DNA from: Umezawaea tangerina
GTDB taxonomy: Bacteria > Actinomycetota > Actinomycetes > Mycobacteriales > Pseudonocardiaceae
Reading direction: 5' to 3'
NCBI RefSeq assembly: GCF_003002815.1
Contig: NZ_PVTF01000023.1
Span: 1-64,000, forward strand
Length of the DNA: 64,000 bases
Each line of letters begins with the position of its first letter. The stretch's first letter is position 1. This document shows, piece after piece, positions 54,476 through 62,222 of the stretch. Made by a program: the position numbers and the translations under genes. Under the pieces are notes generated by a model. The model was not told the DNA's origin and made no database searches. It saw only the letters and a list, made by a program, of their open reading frames with translations.

Positions 54476-55106
54476 CCCGCACCAGCGCCTCCCGCGCGAC
54501 CAGGAACAGCACGACCGCGTTGAGCAGGTGCCACAGGTAGTGCGTGCCCGACGGCCAGTCGGCGCACCACGTGAGGTCGACCGTCCGCAACGTCAGCGAC
54601 ACCGCGAACACCACCCCGGCGACCGCGAACGCGCGCCAGTGGTGCCGCGTCCCGGTCGGGCCGAAGAACCGCAGCGCCACCGCCAGCCCGACCAGCGCCA
54701 CCCCGGCGGCCAGGTAGGACCCCGAGCCGCCGGGGATGGCCAGCGAGACCGGGACCAGCAGCACACCGAGCACCGCCAGCCCCGGCGCGAACCACCACGC
54801 CCGGTGCCACGGCAGCCCCCAGAACCAGTGCCCGAAGCACACGACGTAGAAGAACACGAACACCGCGATGAACAGCACGTCGAACACGCGCGTCAGCTCC
54901 GTCGCCGCGGTGTGGAACGCCAGGCTCGCCACCCCGATCAGCGCGAGCAGCACGACCAGCGCCCGCATGCTCCGCTGCTCCGGCCGGAACCGGAACCAGA
55001 GCACCGCCGCCGCCAGCAGGAACCCCAGGTTGCTGAGCGCGTTGAGCGGCTCACCCCACAGGCCCGGAGCCAGCCGCTCGCAGTAGGCGTCGACGTAGTT
55101 GTTCAT
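54459..55106 (-). CDS. Ceramidase-family (CREST) membrane protein
   Basis: A 215-aa protein with about seven TM helices. Its start VDAYCERLAPGLWGEPLNALSNLGFLLAAA and the motifs SLAFHTAATELTRVFDVLFI and WPSGTHYLWHLLNAVVLFLV are those of alkaline ceramidases, keeping the Ser, His, Asp and paired His that bind the active-site zinc. Bacteria of this group rarely make ceramides, so its amide or lipid substrate is unclear. Read in the opposite direction to DUF2252 and overlapping its end. Confidence 0.87.
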   Translation of the reverse strand: MNNYVDAYCERLAPGLWGEPLNALSNLGFLLAAAVLWFRFRPEQRSMRALVVLLALIGVASLAFHTAATELTRVFDVLFIAVFVFFYVVCFGHWFWGLPWHRAWWFAPGLAVLGVLLVPVSLAIPGGSGSYLAAGVALVGLAVALRFFGPTGTRHHWRAFAVAGVVFAVSLTLRTVDLTWCADWPSGTHYLWHLLNAVVLFLVAREALVRVSPPR

Positions 55107-55147
55107 GCGGGGGTTTTAGCGCACGGGAATCGGGTACGTCTCGCGGC

Positions 55148-55951
55148 GTGACGGATCTCGGGTGGATCGGCTTGATCAGGCACGGTGAGAGCACCGGCAA
55201 CATCGCGAGGGACCGGGCCGAGGCCGCGGGACTGGACGTCATCGAGATAGCCGAGCGCGACGCGGACGTACCGCTGTCGCCGCGCGGCGAGGAGCACGGC
55301 CGGGCCGTCGGCCGCTGGCTGACCTCGCTGCCCGCCGACCAGCGCCCCCAGGTGATCGTGTGCTCGCCGTACCAGCGGACGCTGGCCACCGCGTGGCTCG
55401 CCACCCGCGAGATCGACTTCCAGCCGGTGCAGGTGGTGGACGAACGGCTGCGGGACCGCGAACTGGGCATCCTGGACCTGCTGACCGGGCACGGCGTGGC
55501 CAAGCAGTACCCCGGTGAGCTGGCCCGGATGCGCAGACTGGGCAAGTTCTACTACCGGCCGCCGGGCGGGGAGTCCTGGGCGGACGTGGCGCTGCGGCTG
55601 CGGTCGCTGCTGTCGGACCTGGAGAGGGACCATCCGGGTGAGCGGGTGCTGCTGTTCGGGCACGAGGTGACGGCTTACCTGCTGCGGTACCTGCTGGAGG
55701 GGGTGCCGGAGAAGGACCTGTTGGCGGTGGCTCGGAGCTCGGTGGTGGCGAACGGGTCGTTGACGTCGTGGAGTCGGGCGGACGCGGAGTTCCGGCTGGT
55801 GCATGAGCATTCGGTGGAGCATCTGGAGGTTGGGGGGTCGGAGGTCGCGGGGTCGGAGGTCGCGGGGTCGGAGGAGCCGACTGTGGAGGTGCCGGTGCGG
55901 CCTAGTACTTGGAGGGCTACTCGGTCCAGGGCTTGGAGGAGGACGGGGTAG
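55148..55951 (+). CDS. Histidine phosphatase family protein
   Basis: A 267-aa phosphoglycerate-mutase-like phosphatase: LIRHGESTGNIARD (catalytic His), SPYQRTLATAWLA, DERLRDRELGILDLLTGHG and LLFGHEVTAYLLRYL (second His). GTG start, divergent from the ceramidase-like gene. The C-terminal tail is odd: GGSEVAGSEVAGSEEP is coded by a short tandem repeat (about 55830-55870) and the last 30 residues are basic and look like read-through of former intergenic DNA. Substrate unknown. Confidence 0.88.
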   Translation: MTDLGWIGLIRHGESTGNIARDRAEAAGLDVIEIAERDADVPLSPRGEEHGRAVGRWLTSLPADQRPQVIVCSPYQRTLATAWLATREIDFQPVQVVDERLRDRELGILDLLTGHGVAKQYPGELARMRRLGKFYYRPPGGESWADVALRLRSLLSDLERDHPGERVLLFGHEVTAYLLRYLLEGVPEKDLLAVARSSVVANGSLTSWSRADAEFRLVHEHSVEHLEVGGSEVAGSEVAGSEEPTVEVPVRPSTWRATRSRAWRRTG

Positions 55952-56005
55952 TTCGGTATTGGATTTGCCGAGGTCGAGGCGGGGTGTCGCTACAGCCGTC
56001 TCCGG

Positions 56006-56125
56006 GTGCGGTCGGCTTGACTTGGGGCCCCTTTTTTGGGCTTCGTCGGGCGAAAAAGGGCAGGTAGTAGAGCCTGCCCGCCGACCAATTTTAAGCCCAA
56101 AAACCCCAAGTCAAGCCGACCGCAC
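56006..56125. repeat. Structured repeat family B, copy 2
   Basis: A 120-bp copy of the element at 48492 in the same orientation. H1 is a perfect 22-bp helix (56006-56027 with 56104-56125). H2 reads TTTTTGGGCTT/AAGCCCAAAAA; H3 and H4 are unchanged, with loop TAGTAGAG. Compared with copy 1, GATTT/AAATC became GGCTT/AAGCC in H1 and GGGCCT/AGGCCC became GGGCTT/AAGCCC in H2, both preserving pairs. It lies in the 455-bp gap 55952-56406 between the convergent phosphatase and ABC-F genes, which also holds a broken gene. Confidence 0.87.
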
Positions 56126-56334
56126 TAGCGGACGAGCACCGCTCGCTTCCAGCTGGGTTGGGTTACCTGTGTTCCGTTCCAGTGTCGTTGGGCGGCTTGG
56201 CTTGGGCGTTGGCCGCCGAAAGCGGCGTCCACGGCGGGGTGGATGCGGGTGTTGAAGGCGGTGGTGCAGGCGGATTCGGATTCCCGGACGTCGATGTAGC
56301 TGAGGCCGCCGTCGGGGCGGCGTAGCCAGAAACG
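56125..56334 (-). pseudogene. C-terminal fragment of an unrecognised protein
   Basis: The minus frame from 56334 to TAG 56125-56127 reads RFWLRRPDGGLSYIDVRESE, then ACTTAFNTRIHPAVDAAFGG and a tail ending WKRAVLVR. It has protein-like composition and high GC3 but no start: an in-frame TGA lies at 56335-56337 and no ribosome site is seen. A different frame just upstream (ESAIHTRNLSGLR) may be the continuation after a frameshift. I cannot name the family. The stop codon falls on the edge of repeat B copy 2. Confidence 0.45.
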
Positions 56335-56406
56335 TCAAGCGTCGGAGCCCGGAGAGGTTCCGGGTGTGGATCGCCGACTCGTGGACCAGGCTGCTGCTGG
56401 TCTGAG

Positions 56407-58026
56407 CTACCGGGCCCGTTGCACGCGGGCCTCGTCCCACACCGGTTCGTCCACCTCGGACACCACGCCGTCGGAGCGGAACAGCAGGAAGCGGTCGAAC
56501 GACCGCGCGAACCAGCGGTCGTGGGTCACCGCGACCACGGTCCCGGTGAACTCCTCCAACGCCCTCTGCAGCGCCTCGGCCGAGTTGAGGTCGAGGTTGT
56601 CGGTGGGTTCGTCGAGCAGCAGCAGGGTCGATCCCGACAGCTCCAGCAGGAGGACCTGGAACCGCGCCTGCTGCCCGCCCGACAGCGACTCGAACTTCTG
56701 GTCGCCGCTCGGTCCGAGGCCGTAGCGGGTGAGGATCGCCATGGCGGCGCCGCGGTCCTTGCCGGTGCGGGTGCCCTCGCCGTGCCAGAGGATGTCGACC
56801 AGCGTGCGGCCGATCCACTCCGGGTGCTGGTGGGTCTGGGCGAACAGGCCCGGTACGACCCGTGAGCCGGTCTTGCACACGCCGGTGTGGGCCACCTCGC
56901 CGCCGCCGAGCAGCCGCAGGAAGTGGCTCTTGCCGGACCCGTTGGACCCGAGCACCGCGACCCGGTCCCCGAAGAAGATCTCCGTGTCGAACGGCTTCAT
57001 CAGGCCGGTCAGCTCCAGCTTCTCGCACGTCACCGCGCGGACGGCCGTGCGACCGCCCCTCAGCCTGGGCGTCACCTTCTCGTCGGTGGGCAGCTCGGGC
57101 GGTGGGCCCGCGTCCTCGTACTTCTTGAGCTTGGCCGACATGACCCGGTACTTGGCGGCCATGACCTCGGAGATGGTGGCCTGGATCTGCAGGGTGCGCA
57201 CGAGCTCCTTGAGGCGTTCGTGCTCCTCGTCCCAGCGGCGGTGCAGCTCCTTGAGCCGTTCGATGCGGGCGGTGCGGGCGGCGTGCCAGGTGCCGAACGA
57301 GCCGCTGTGCGTCCACGCGCTGTGCGCTTCGACGGTGACGACCTGGGTCGCCGCGATGGACAGCAGCTCGCGGTCGTGGCTGACCAGCAGCACGGCCTTG
57401 TCCGTCTCGGACAGCCGCTGCTCCAGCCAGCGCTTGCCGGGCACGTCGAGGTAGTTGTCCGGCTCGTCGAGCAGCAGCACCTGTTCGTGACCCCGAAGCA
57501 ACGCCTCCAGCACCAACCGCTTCTGCTCGCCGCCGGACAGCGTGCGCACGTCGCGGAAGCGGGCGCGGTCGTAGGGGACGCCGAGCGCGGCGACGGTGAC
57601 GGTGTCCCAGAGGACCTCGATGTCGTAGCCGCCGTGCTCGCCCCAGGTGGTGATGGCGTTGGCGTACCTCATCTGGGTCGGCTCGTCGTCGACGTCCATC
57701 AGCGCCAGCTCGGCGGCGTCCAGGTCGAGCGCGGCCTTGCGCAGGCCAGGTGGGGCGACGGCGAGCAGCAGGTCCCGGACGGTGCTGTCGTCGCGGACCG
57801 AACCGACGAACTGCGGCATCACCCCCAGGCCGCCCTGCACGCGAACGCTGCCGGTCGTCGGGGTCAGCTCACCCGAGAGGATCCGCAGCAACGTGGTCTT
57901 GCCGACCCCGTTCGCACCCACCAGCGCGACCACGGAACCGGTACCGACCTTGAACGACACATCGCGAAACAGCTCGCGCCCATCCGGCAGGCGGAAGGCG
58001 AGACCGTTCGCATCGAGGAACCCCAC
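56407..58026 (-). CDS. ABC-F family ATP-binding protein
   Basis: A 539-aa protein with two ABC domains and no membrane segments: Walker A GANGVGKTTL and GSNGSGKSHF, signatures LSGGEQKRL and LSGGQQARF, Walker B LLLDEPDNYLD and LLLDEPTDNLD, and a long charged inter-domain linker (ERLKELHRRWDEEHERLKELV). ABC-F proteins act on ribosomes, in translation control or antibiotic protection. The class cannot be set by eye; the linker is long and helical as in factors that reach the peptidyl-transferase site. Confidence 0.92.
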   Translation of the reverse strand: MGFLDANGLAFRLPDGRELFRDVSFKVGTGSVVALVGANGVGKTTLLRILSGELTPTTGSVRVQGGLGVMPQFVGSVRDDSTVRDLLLAVAPPGLRKAALDLDAAELALMDVDDEPTQMRYANAITTWGEHGGYDIEVLWDTVTVAALGVPYDRARFRDVRTLSGGEQKRLVLEALLRGHEQVLLLDEPDNYLDVPGKRWLEQRLSETDKAVLLVSHDRELLSIAATQVVTVEAHSAWTHSGSFGTWHAARTARIERLKELHRRWDEEHERLKELVRTLQIQATISEVMAAKYRVMSAKLKKYEDAGPPPELPTDEKVTPRLRGGRTAVRAVTCEKLELTGLMKPFDTEIFFGDRVAVLGSNGSGKSHFLRLLGGGEVAHTGVCKTGSRVVPGLFAQTHQHPEWIGRTLVDILWHGEGTRTGKDRGAAMAILTRYGLGPSGDQKFESLSGGQQARFQVLLLELSGSTLLLLDEPTDNLDLNSAEALQRALEEFTGTVVAVTHDRWFARSFDRFLLFRSDGVVSEVDEPVWDEARVQRAR

Positions 58027-58131
58027 GGTGGGCCATCGTCGTCTGACATGTGCCGCGCGACCAAATCATTTGGTATCAGGCCGCGCGGTCGCGACTCCAA
58101 CAGGAGAGGCGCATCACAGGGAAGGAGCTCG

Positions 58132-59268
58132 ATGACCCGCATCGAGTCGGCTCGGTTGGTCGCGGCGCAGCTGGGCGTGCTGGCGACGCTCGGGGCGCTG
58201 CCCGATCTGCCGGACGGGCCCCGCCTCGACCGCTCGCCCACGCCGGTGCACGACGTCAACGGCGAGCTGCTGCTGTGGCGGATCGGCACGTGCGGTGGTC
58301 GCGGCTACGTCGACGTGGCCGCGCACCCGATGCTGGGCGCGCCGCTGGTGGCGGTCGCGCCGGAGGCGGTCTGGGAACCGGAGGCGCTGCTCGCCGAGGC
58401 GCGGGCCAGGGGCGTGGAGCACGACGAGCTGCAGTTCGTGGCCTACAGCTTCCCGAAGCTGGCCGTGCGGTACCTGCTCGACGGGGTCGAGGTGGCGCTG
58501 CTGGAGCTGCACACGTGGGAGCGGGTGCCGCCGGTGCGCGCGGACCTGTCCGAGCCGCCCGGCGAGTTCGAGCGGTGGTCGTTCCTGGACGAGCTGTCCC
58601 CGCAGGCCCGGCACACCCACGACGAGCGGTACCGGCAGCGCAGGGAGGCGCTGACGCACCTGGCGAACGTGCTGCACGTCGACGACCCGGTGGTGCGGAG
58701 GTTCGACCGCAAGATCGTGGAGCAGGTGCTCAAGCCCAGGGTGGACGCGCTGGAGCTGCAGTACTCGCACCGGTTCTCCGACCAGTCGAGCTGCCTCGGC
58801 CTGCTCGGGCAGGAGACCAACCGGTGGAGCTCGGCGGCGAGCGCGCAGATGGTGCTGGACTTCTACCGGTACCGCTACGACCAGGAGCGGCTGGCCGACG
58901 AGCTGGGGCTGGGCACCGAGGAGCACCCCAGCGGGCTGCCCGCGAGCCGCGACTTCGACGTGGTCAGGGCGTTGGAGAACCTCACCGGCAAGTCGCTGTC
59001 GGCGGCCATGTCGACCACGCCGACGTTCGCCGAGTACCGCTCCGAGATCCGCGCGAACCGACCGGTCATCAGCTTCGTCCCCGGTCACTGCCGCGTGGTC
59101 ACCGGCTACACCCGCACCAGCTCGCTGCTGCTCATCGGCGCCAGCTTCGCCGCCCTCCGCGTCGCCGACCCGTGGCCGCCCAAGGCCGGGGTGGTGACCC
59201 GCTGGGAGAACGTGGACACGATCGTCTGCCGGAACACGGTGACGGCGCGGGTGACCCTGGTGCCGTAG
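58132..59268 (+). CDS. Papain-fold (C39/AvrRpt2-like) protein with Ser in place of the catalytic Cys
   Basis: A 378-aa protein from ATG 58132 (GGAAGGAGC upstream). Residues 1-200 are an unrecognised domain. The C-terminal part looks like a papain-like peptidase: GQETNRWSSAASAQMVLDFY aligns with the usual Q-x-WCWAAsaqM block, then PGHCRVVTGY (His319) and RVADPWPP (Asp346). The nucleophile position is Ser233 and the following Trp is Ser234, so classic Cys protease activity is unlikely. It may be a pseudoenzyme or binding protein. There is no signal peptide. The next plus-strand gene starts 122 bp later. Confidence 0.7.
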   Translation: MTRIESARLVAAQLGVLATLGALPDLPDGPRLDRSPTPVHDVNGELLLWRIGTCGGRGYVDVAAHPMLGAPLVAVAPEAVWEPEALLAEARARGVEHDELQFVAYSFPKLAVRYLLDGVEVALLELHTWERVPPVRADLSEPPGEFERWSFLDELSPQARHTHDERYRQRREALTHLANVLHVDDPVVRRFDRKIVEQVLKPRVDALELQYSHRFSDQSSCLGLLGQETNRWSSAASAQMVLDFYRYRYDQERLADELGLGTEEHPSGLPASRDFDVVRALENLTGKSLSAAMSTTPTFAEYRSEIRANRPVISFVPGHCRVVTGYTRTSSLLLIGASFAALRVADPWPPKAGVVTRWENVDTIVCRNTVTARVTLVP

Positions 59269-59390
59269 CGGGCGGCTGGTCCGACGGGGTGGTGTTCGAC
59301 CGCCGACCGTACGCGGAGGCGGGGTGGGGCGACTTCTCCCGTGACGGTCGAAGCCCGGACGGGCACCGGTTCCCGAGCACGGAGGAAGCA

Positions 59391-60080
59391 GTGATCGAGG
59401 CAAGCAGCCAGAACGACGCCAAGATCGGCGTCAAGGGGTTCTCGTCGGCGTTCACCCTGGTGGTGATGAGTGCGAAGGGTGCGACGGATTTCCTCACCTG
59501 GATCGTGCAGGACCCGACGGTCCTGGTCCACGTGGGTTCCGCCGACCTGGGGGACATCGCGGCGAGCACCGACTACATGGTCAAGGGCAGCGGGAACTGG
59601 GTGCGGACCGGCACCAGCCTCAAGGCGGCCCGCGCCGCCACGGGAGAGCCGGTGAACCGGGTCGGCGCGTCGATCGAGCTGAACAACCGCTCAGGGGTCC
59701 TGACGCGCGGCTACCTCGAGGTCGCCCGCGTGCTGGCCCACGAGCTCACCCTGCACGCGATGGCCGTGGAGGTCTTCCGGGAGAGGATCCTAGAGCGGGA
59801 CGCCGAGGTCGAAGAGGAGTGGCGCGACCTCGTCTCGCCCGGTGGTCAGCTCAGCCAGCGGAACCAGCACGACGGCGCGGCGTTCGACCTCAACGCCCAC
59901 TACGAGCCCCTGATCACCAGGATGTCCGGGAACCTCAAGGAGCAGGGGTACGCGGGCGACGCCGCGACCCTGCGCAAGTACTACGAGGAGGACGTCGTGC
60001 ACCTGAAGGTGGAGTACGCCAAGCGCGATCTGGGTGCCGAGTACCTCAAGCACCACCTCCTGGAGGGCGTCGTGTTCTGA
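59391..60080 (+). CDS. Hypothetical protein with HExxxH motif
   Basis: A 229-aa protein from GTG 59391 (GGAGG 6 nt upstream). The middle holds VARVLAHELTLHAMAVEVF with His117, Glu118, His122 and Glu127, an HExxxH arrangement resembling but not equal to zincin HExxH. The flanks are helical and charged. The segment VNRVGASIELNNRSG and the strict AHELTLHAM context recall metallopeptidase-like toxin domains, but I cannot place it in a family. Another in-frame extension upstream (to about 59270) is open but lacks a good start. Confidence 0.65.
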   Translation: MIEASSQNDAKIGVKGFSSAFTLVVMSAKGATDFLTWIVQDPTVLVHVGSADLGDIAASTDYMVKGSGNWVRTGTSLKAARAATGEPVNRVGASIELNNRSGVLTRGYLEVARVLAHELTLHAMAVEVFRERILERDAEVEEEWRDLVSPGGQLSQRNQHDGAAFDLNAHYEPLITRMSGNLKEQGYAGDAATLRKYYEEDVVHLKVEYAKRDLGAEYLKHHLLEGVVF

Positions 60081-60101
60081 CGCCCCCGGAGGCCCGGTGG
60101 T

Positions 60102-60344
60102 CTAGCGCCAGGTCGTCCCGCGCAGGAGCAGCGACACCGACACCATGCCGAAGCTGAGCAGGGCCGCGCCGATCACCCCCATGCACAGCAGGAACACGCC
60201 GAGAGCGCCGAAGAGCACGGCGAGGACCGTGGTGGGTTTGGGGTGGGACCGGCCCACTGCCAGCCGGTTGTCGAGGTGGGGGTCGTCGAGGCGGAACTGG
60301 TGCTCGATCTCGTCCAGCGAACGGCGCTCGGATTCACTCAGCAT
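60102..60344 (-). CDS. DUF3040 family membrane protein
   Basis: An 80-aa actinobacterial protein: MLSESERRSLDEIEHQFRLDDP at the N-terminus is the DUF3040 hallmark, followed by two hydrophobic helices (TTVLAVLFGALGVFLLCMGV and GAALLSFGMVSVSLLL). ATG 60344 has GGAGG upstream; a 5-residue longer start is possible. Members of this family accompany cell-envelope and division genes; the function is unknown. Confidence 0.9.
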   Translation of the reverse strand: MLSESERRSLDEIEHQFRLDDPHLDNRLAVGRSHPKPTTVLAVLFGALGVFLLCMGVIGAALLSFGMVSVSLLLRGTTWR

Positions 60345-60408
60345 CGGGGGCTCCTCCACATGCTCCAGGCTTGGTGGGAGTACCCCGATCCGGGTCGGCT
60401 AATCCCGA

Positions 60409-61416
60409 CTATCCGCGGGAAAGCGCGACGAGCCGCGAGACGGCCCGCAGGTACTTCTTCCGGTACCCGCCGCGCAGCATCTCCTCGGTGAACAGCTCCG
60501 AGAGCGGCAGCCCGGACACGGCGACCGGGACGTCGCGGTCGTAGAGCCGGTCCCCCAGCGCGACCAGGCGCAACGCGACGGACTGGTCGGCGGCCGGGTG
60601 CACGCCGCGCAGGTGCACGGCGGCGACCCCGTCGACCAGGCGGCCGTAGCGGGACGGGTGCAGCCTGGCCAGCCGGGCGCACAGCTCGTCGAAGTCGTCG
60701 AGGGTCGAGCCGGGGGTGGCGTCGGCGCTGGCGGTCAGCTCGGCGTCGGACATCGGCGCGGGAGCGTCGGGCAGGCCGCGGTGCCGGTAGTCGGGGCCGT
60801 CGACCCGGACGACCTCGAACCGGGCCGCCATCGCCTGGATCTCGCGCAGGAAGTCCTGGGCGGCGAACCGGCCCTCGCCGAGCTTGTCGGGCAGCGTGTT
60901 GGAGGTCGCCGCGACGAACACGCCCGCCTCGGTCAGCTCCTTGATGATCCGCCCGACCAGGGTCGTGTCGCCGGGGTCGTCCAGCTCGAACTCGTCGATC
61001 GCGAGCAGCCGGTGGTCCGACAGCCGCCGCACGGCCTCGCCGAACCCGAGCGCGCCGACCAGGTTCGTCAGCTCGACGAACGTGCCGTACGCCTTCGGGC
61101 CGGGCACGGTGTGCCAGATCGAGGCGAGCAGGTGGGTCTTGCCGACGCCGAACCCGCCGTCGAGGTAGAGGCCGCGCTTGCCCTCGGGGGCGGACTTGCG
61201 GAACAGCGACGTGAGCCAGCCGCCGTCGGAGCCCGCGCCGACCCGCTTGGCGAACGCGGCGCACGCCGTGACGGCCGCGGCCTGGCTGGGCTCGTCCGGG
61301 TTGGGGACGTAGGTGTCGAACCGGACACCGTCGAACCGGGGCGGCGGGACCAGGGAGCTCACCAGTTCGTCCGCCTCGATCCGGGGATCTCGGTCGGCCA
61401 GGCGCGGGGCGGACAT
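60409..61416 (-). CDS. zapE: Cell division protein ZapE (AFG1-like ATPase)
   Basis: A 335-aa P-loop ATPase: FDTYVPNPDEPSQAAA, Walker A GGFGVGKTHLLASIWH, Walker B LLAIDEFELDDPGDT, sensor AATSNTLPDKLGEGRF and FRFLFFELC-free C-terminal lid, as in actinobacterial AFG1/ZapE proteins. Members bind FtsZ or handle mitochondrial proteins; the actinobacterial role is unproven. It is divergent from the RibD-type reductase with a 33-bp gap, so promoters must overlap. Confidence 0.9.
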   Translation of the reverse strand: MSAPRLADRDPRIEADELVSSLVPPPRFDGVRFDTYVPNPDEPSQAAAVTACAAFAKRVGAGSDGGWLTSLFRKSAPEGKRGLYLDGGFGVGKTHLLASIWHTVPGPKAYGTFVELTNLVGALGFGEAVRRLSDHRLLAIDEFELDDPGDTTLVGRIIKELTEAGVFVAATSNTLPDKLGEGRFAAQDFLREIQAMAARFEVVRVDGPDYRHRGLPDAPAPMSDAELTASADATPGSTLDDFDELCARLARLHPSRYGRLVDGVAAVHLRGVHPAADQSVALRLVALGDRLYDRDVPVAVSGLPLSELFTEEMLRGGYRKKYLRAVSRLVALSRG

Positions 61417-61449
61417 GGGTGGAGGGTATCGGCGTGCTGGGATGGCCGT

Positions 61450-62196
61450 GTGCAGATGTTGTGGCCACCACAGGCCGGGGAGATCGGCGACGCGGAGCTG
61501 GAGCGGGTCTACGACTACCCGCCCGCCCTGGACCGCCCGTGGGTGCAGGTCAACTTCGTGTCCAGCGTCGACGGGGCGGTGTCGGTCGACGGCAAGTCCG
61601 GCGCGCTCGGCAACGCGGCCGACAAGAAGGTGTTCGCGCTCGGCCGCGACCTCGCCGACGTGGTGCTGGTCGGCGCGGGCACGGCCGAGGCCGAGGGCTA
61701 CCGCGGCATCAGGGCGGGCGAGGTGCGCGCGGAACGCCGGGCCCGGCTGGGGCTGGCCCCCGTGCCGCCGATCGCCGTGGTGACCGCCCGCGCGTCCGTT
61801 CCGCCGACCTCTCCCCTGCTGACCGACACGTCCGTGCCACCGATCGTGCTGACCACGTCGTCCGCGCAGGCCGAACGCCGGAACGCGCTGGTCGAGGCCG
61901 GTGCGGACGTGGTGGTCGTCGGCGAGGACGAGGTGGACCTGGTCGCGGCGCTGCGGGAGCTGGAGCGGCGCGGGCTGCGCCGGGTGGACTGCGAGGGCGG
62001 GCCGACGCTGTTCGGGGCGCTGATCGCCGCGGACCTGGTGGACGAGCTGTGCGTCACGGTCGCGCCCGCGCTGGTGGGCGGTGACGCGGGCCGGATCGCG
62101 CACGGGGCGACGCCCGAGGTGCCGCGCGGGATGGAGCTCACCTCGGTGCTGCACTCGGAGTCGGCGCTGCTGCTGCGCTACCAACGCGTGCGCTGA
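61450..62196 (+). CDS. RibD C-terminal type pyrimidine reductase
   Basis: A 248-aa single-domain dihydrofolate-reductase-like enzyme of the RibD_C family: VQVNFVSSVDGAVSVDGKSGALGNAADKKVF (read in parts), DVVLVGAGTAEAEGYR, VDCEGGPTLFGALIAADLVDELCVTVAPALVGGDAGRIAHG. It would reduce 5-amino-6-ribosylamino-uracil phosphate with NADPH in riboflavin (or deazaflavin) synthesis, though no deaminase domain is attached and no rib genes are near. Start GTG 61450 or ATG 61456. In actinobacteria such stand-alone members often have other roles. Confidence 0.9.
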   Translation: MQMLWPPQAGEIGDAELERVYDYPPALDRPWVQVNFVSSVDGAVSVDGKSGALGNAADKKVFALGRDLADVVLVGAGTAEAEGYRGIRAGEVRAERRARLGLAPVPPIAVVTARASVPPTSPLLTDTSVPPIVLTTSSAQAERRNALVEAGADVVVVGEDEVDLVAALRELERRGLRRVDCEGGPTLFGALIAADLVDELCVTVAPALVGGDAGRIAHGATPEVPRGMELTSVLHSESALLLRYQRVR

Positions 62197-62222
62197 CCTG
62201 CCGCAAGAGGCAGGATGGCCCC

